Shown here in pieces: positions 63,987 through 64,000 of a stretch of DNA of 64,000 nt. The notes beneath the pieces were generated by a model. It did no database searches. It was not told the origin of the DNA and was given only the letters and a program-made list of their open reading frames with translations. A program made the translations under genes and the position numbers. The DNA is from Mucilaginibacter sp. SJ (GTDB taxonomy: Bacteria; Bacteroidota; Bacteroidia; Sphingobacteriales; Sphingobacteriaceae). The DNA is taken from the NCBI RefSeq assembly GCF_028993635.1, contig NZ_CP118631.1:1736001-1800000 (forward strand). Direction: 5' to 3'. Position 1 is the first letter of the stretch. Every line of letters starts with the position of its first letter.

Positions 63987-64000
63987 AATATGCTATAAAA

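Larger units (their letters stand above)
63397..64000. other. Right-edge intergenic region with repeats
   Basis: 604 bp with no credible gene. It holds an inverted repeat (63599-63692), a GC-rich block with repeated phrases (about 63745-63870), a further half-site (actcgcaatgacg, 63914-63926) and a final hairpin (63954-63986). The clpP promoter must lie at its left edge on the minus strand, but I see no consensus match. Confidence 0.55.

Overview
The window looks like chromosomal DNA of a Bacteroidota bacterium, most likely a soil or plant-associated Sphingobacteriaceae member (Mucilaginibacter/Pedobacter-like). The evidence is a two-component-propeller hybrid kinase, SusC-style plug and carboxypeptidase-regulatory modules, a DUF4290-murA pair, a DUF1080 protein, many Tat-exported sugar enzymes, almost no Shine-Dalgarno sequences, one promoter matching the Bacteroidota TTG-N19-TAnnTTTG form, and moderately AT-rich DNA full of intergenic palindromes. 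No rRNA, tRNA, CRISPR array, prophage or transposase gene was recognised. All calls come from reading the sequence and recalled family knowledge; no database search was run.

Left third (1-22878, nearly all minus strand). After a partial NIPSNAP protein and a large hybrid histidine kinase comes a 17.7 kb co-oriented sugar-oxidation cluster (5190-22878). It holds two GMC oxidoreductases, two gluconate-2-dehydrogenase-subunit-3-like Tat lipoproteins, two Gfo/Idh/MocA dehydrogenases, four xylose-isomerase-like TIM barrels, a DUF1080 (3-keto-disaccharide hydrolase family) protein, two MFS transporters, a lipoprotein cytochrome c and a TolB-like protein. Together they suggest periplasmic oxidation of sugars or glycosides to keto-sugars, cleavage or isomerisation, and import. 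A terminator closes the cluster at 5128-5160.

Middle (22879-42739). An intergenic region carries a putative small mobile element with inverted ends. Then come a fatty acid desaturase, a TPR histidine kinase, an acyl-CoA thioesterase, an outer-membrane beta-barrel protein, a SlyD-type isomerase, a thioredoxin-domain (DUF255) protein, a frameshifted small-gene pair, an M1 metallopeptidase, a lone response regulator, a UvrD/PcrA helicase, an XRE regulator and a TPR protein that keeps a HisKA-like segment but has no ATPase domain.

The most novel part is 43309-45106: five consecutive short exported proteins, none fully listed as an ordinary family I recognise. Four are 47-55 residues and end exactly in DLGSAD. 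The fifth (317 residues) is a signal peptide followed by 19 tandem copies of a 14-16 residue unit centred on PKRDLGSAD. The layout resembles a multicopy peptide precursor with a dibasic Lys-Arg site before each copy. It is flanked by the ATPase-less TPR sensor and an M20 dipeptidase.

Right third (45229-64000). This holds an M20 dipeptidase, a dipeptide-epimerase-like enolase, a GNAT acetyltransferase, DUF4290-murA, a GT39-type glycosyltransferase, cystathionine beta-synthase, a 1960-residue alpha-2-macroglobulin-like protein with a SusC-type module inserted in its middle, AMP nucleosidase, and clpX/clpP. Intergenic spaces throughout carry interspersed palindromic repeats, some of them immediately after stop codons.
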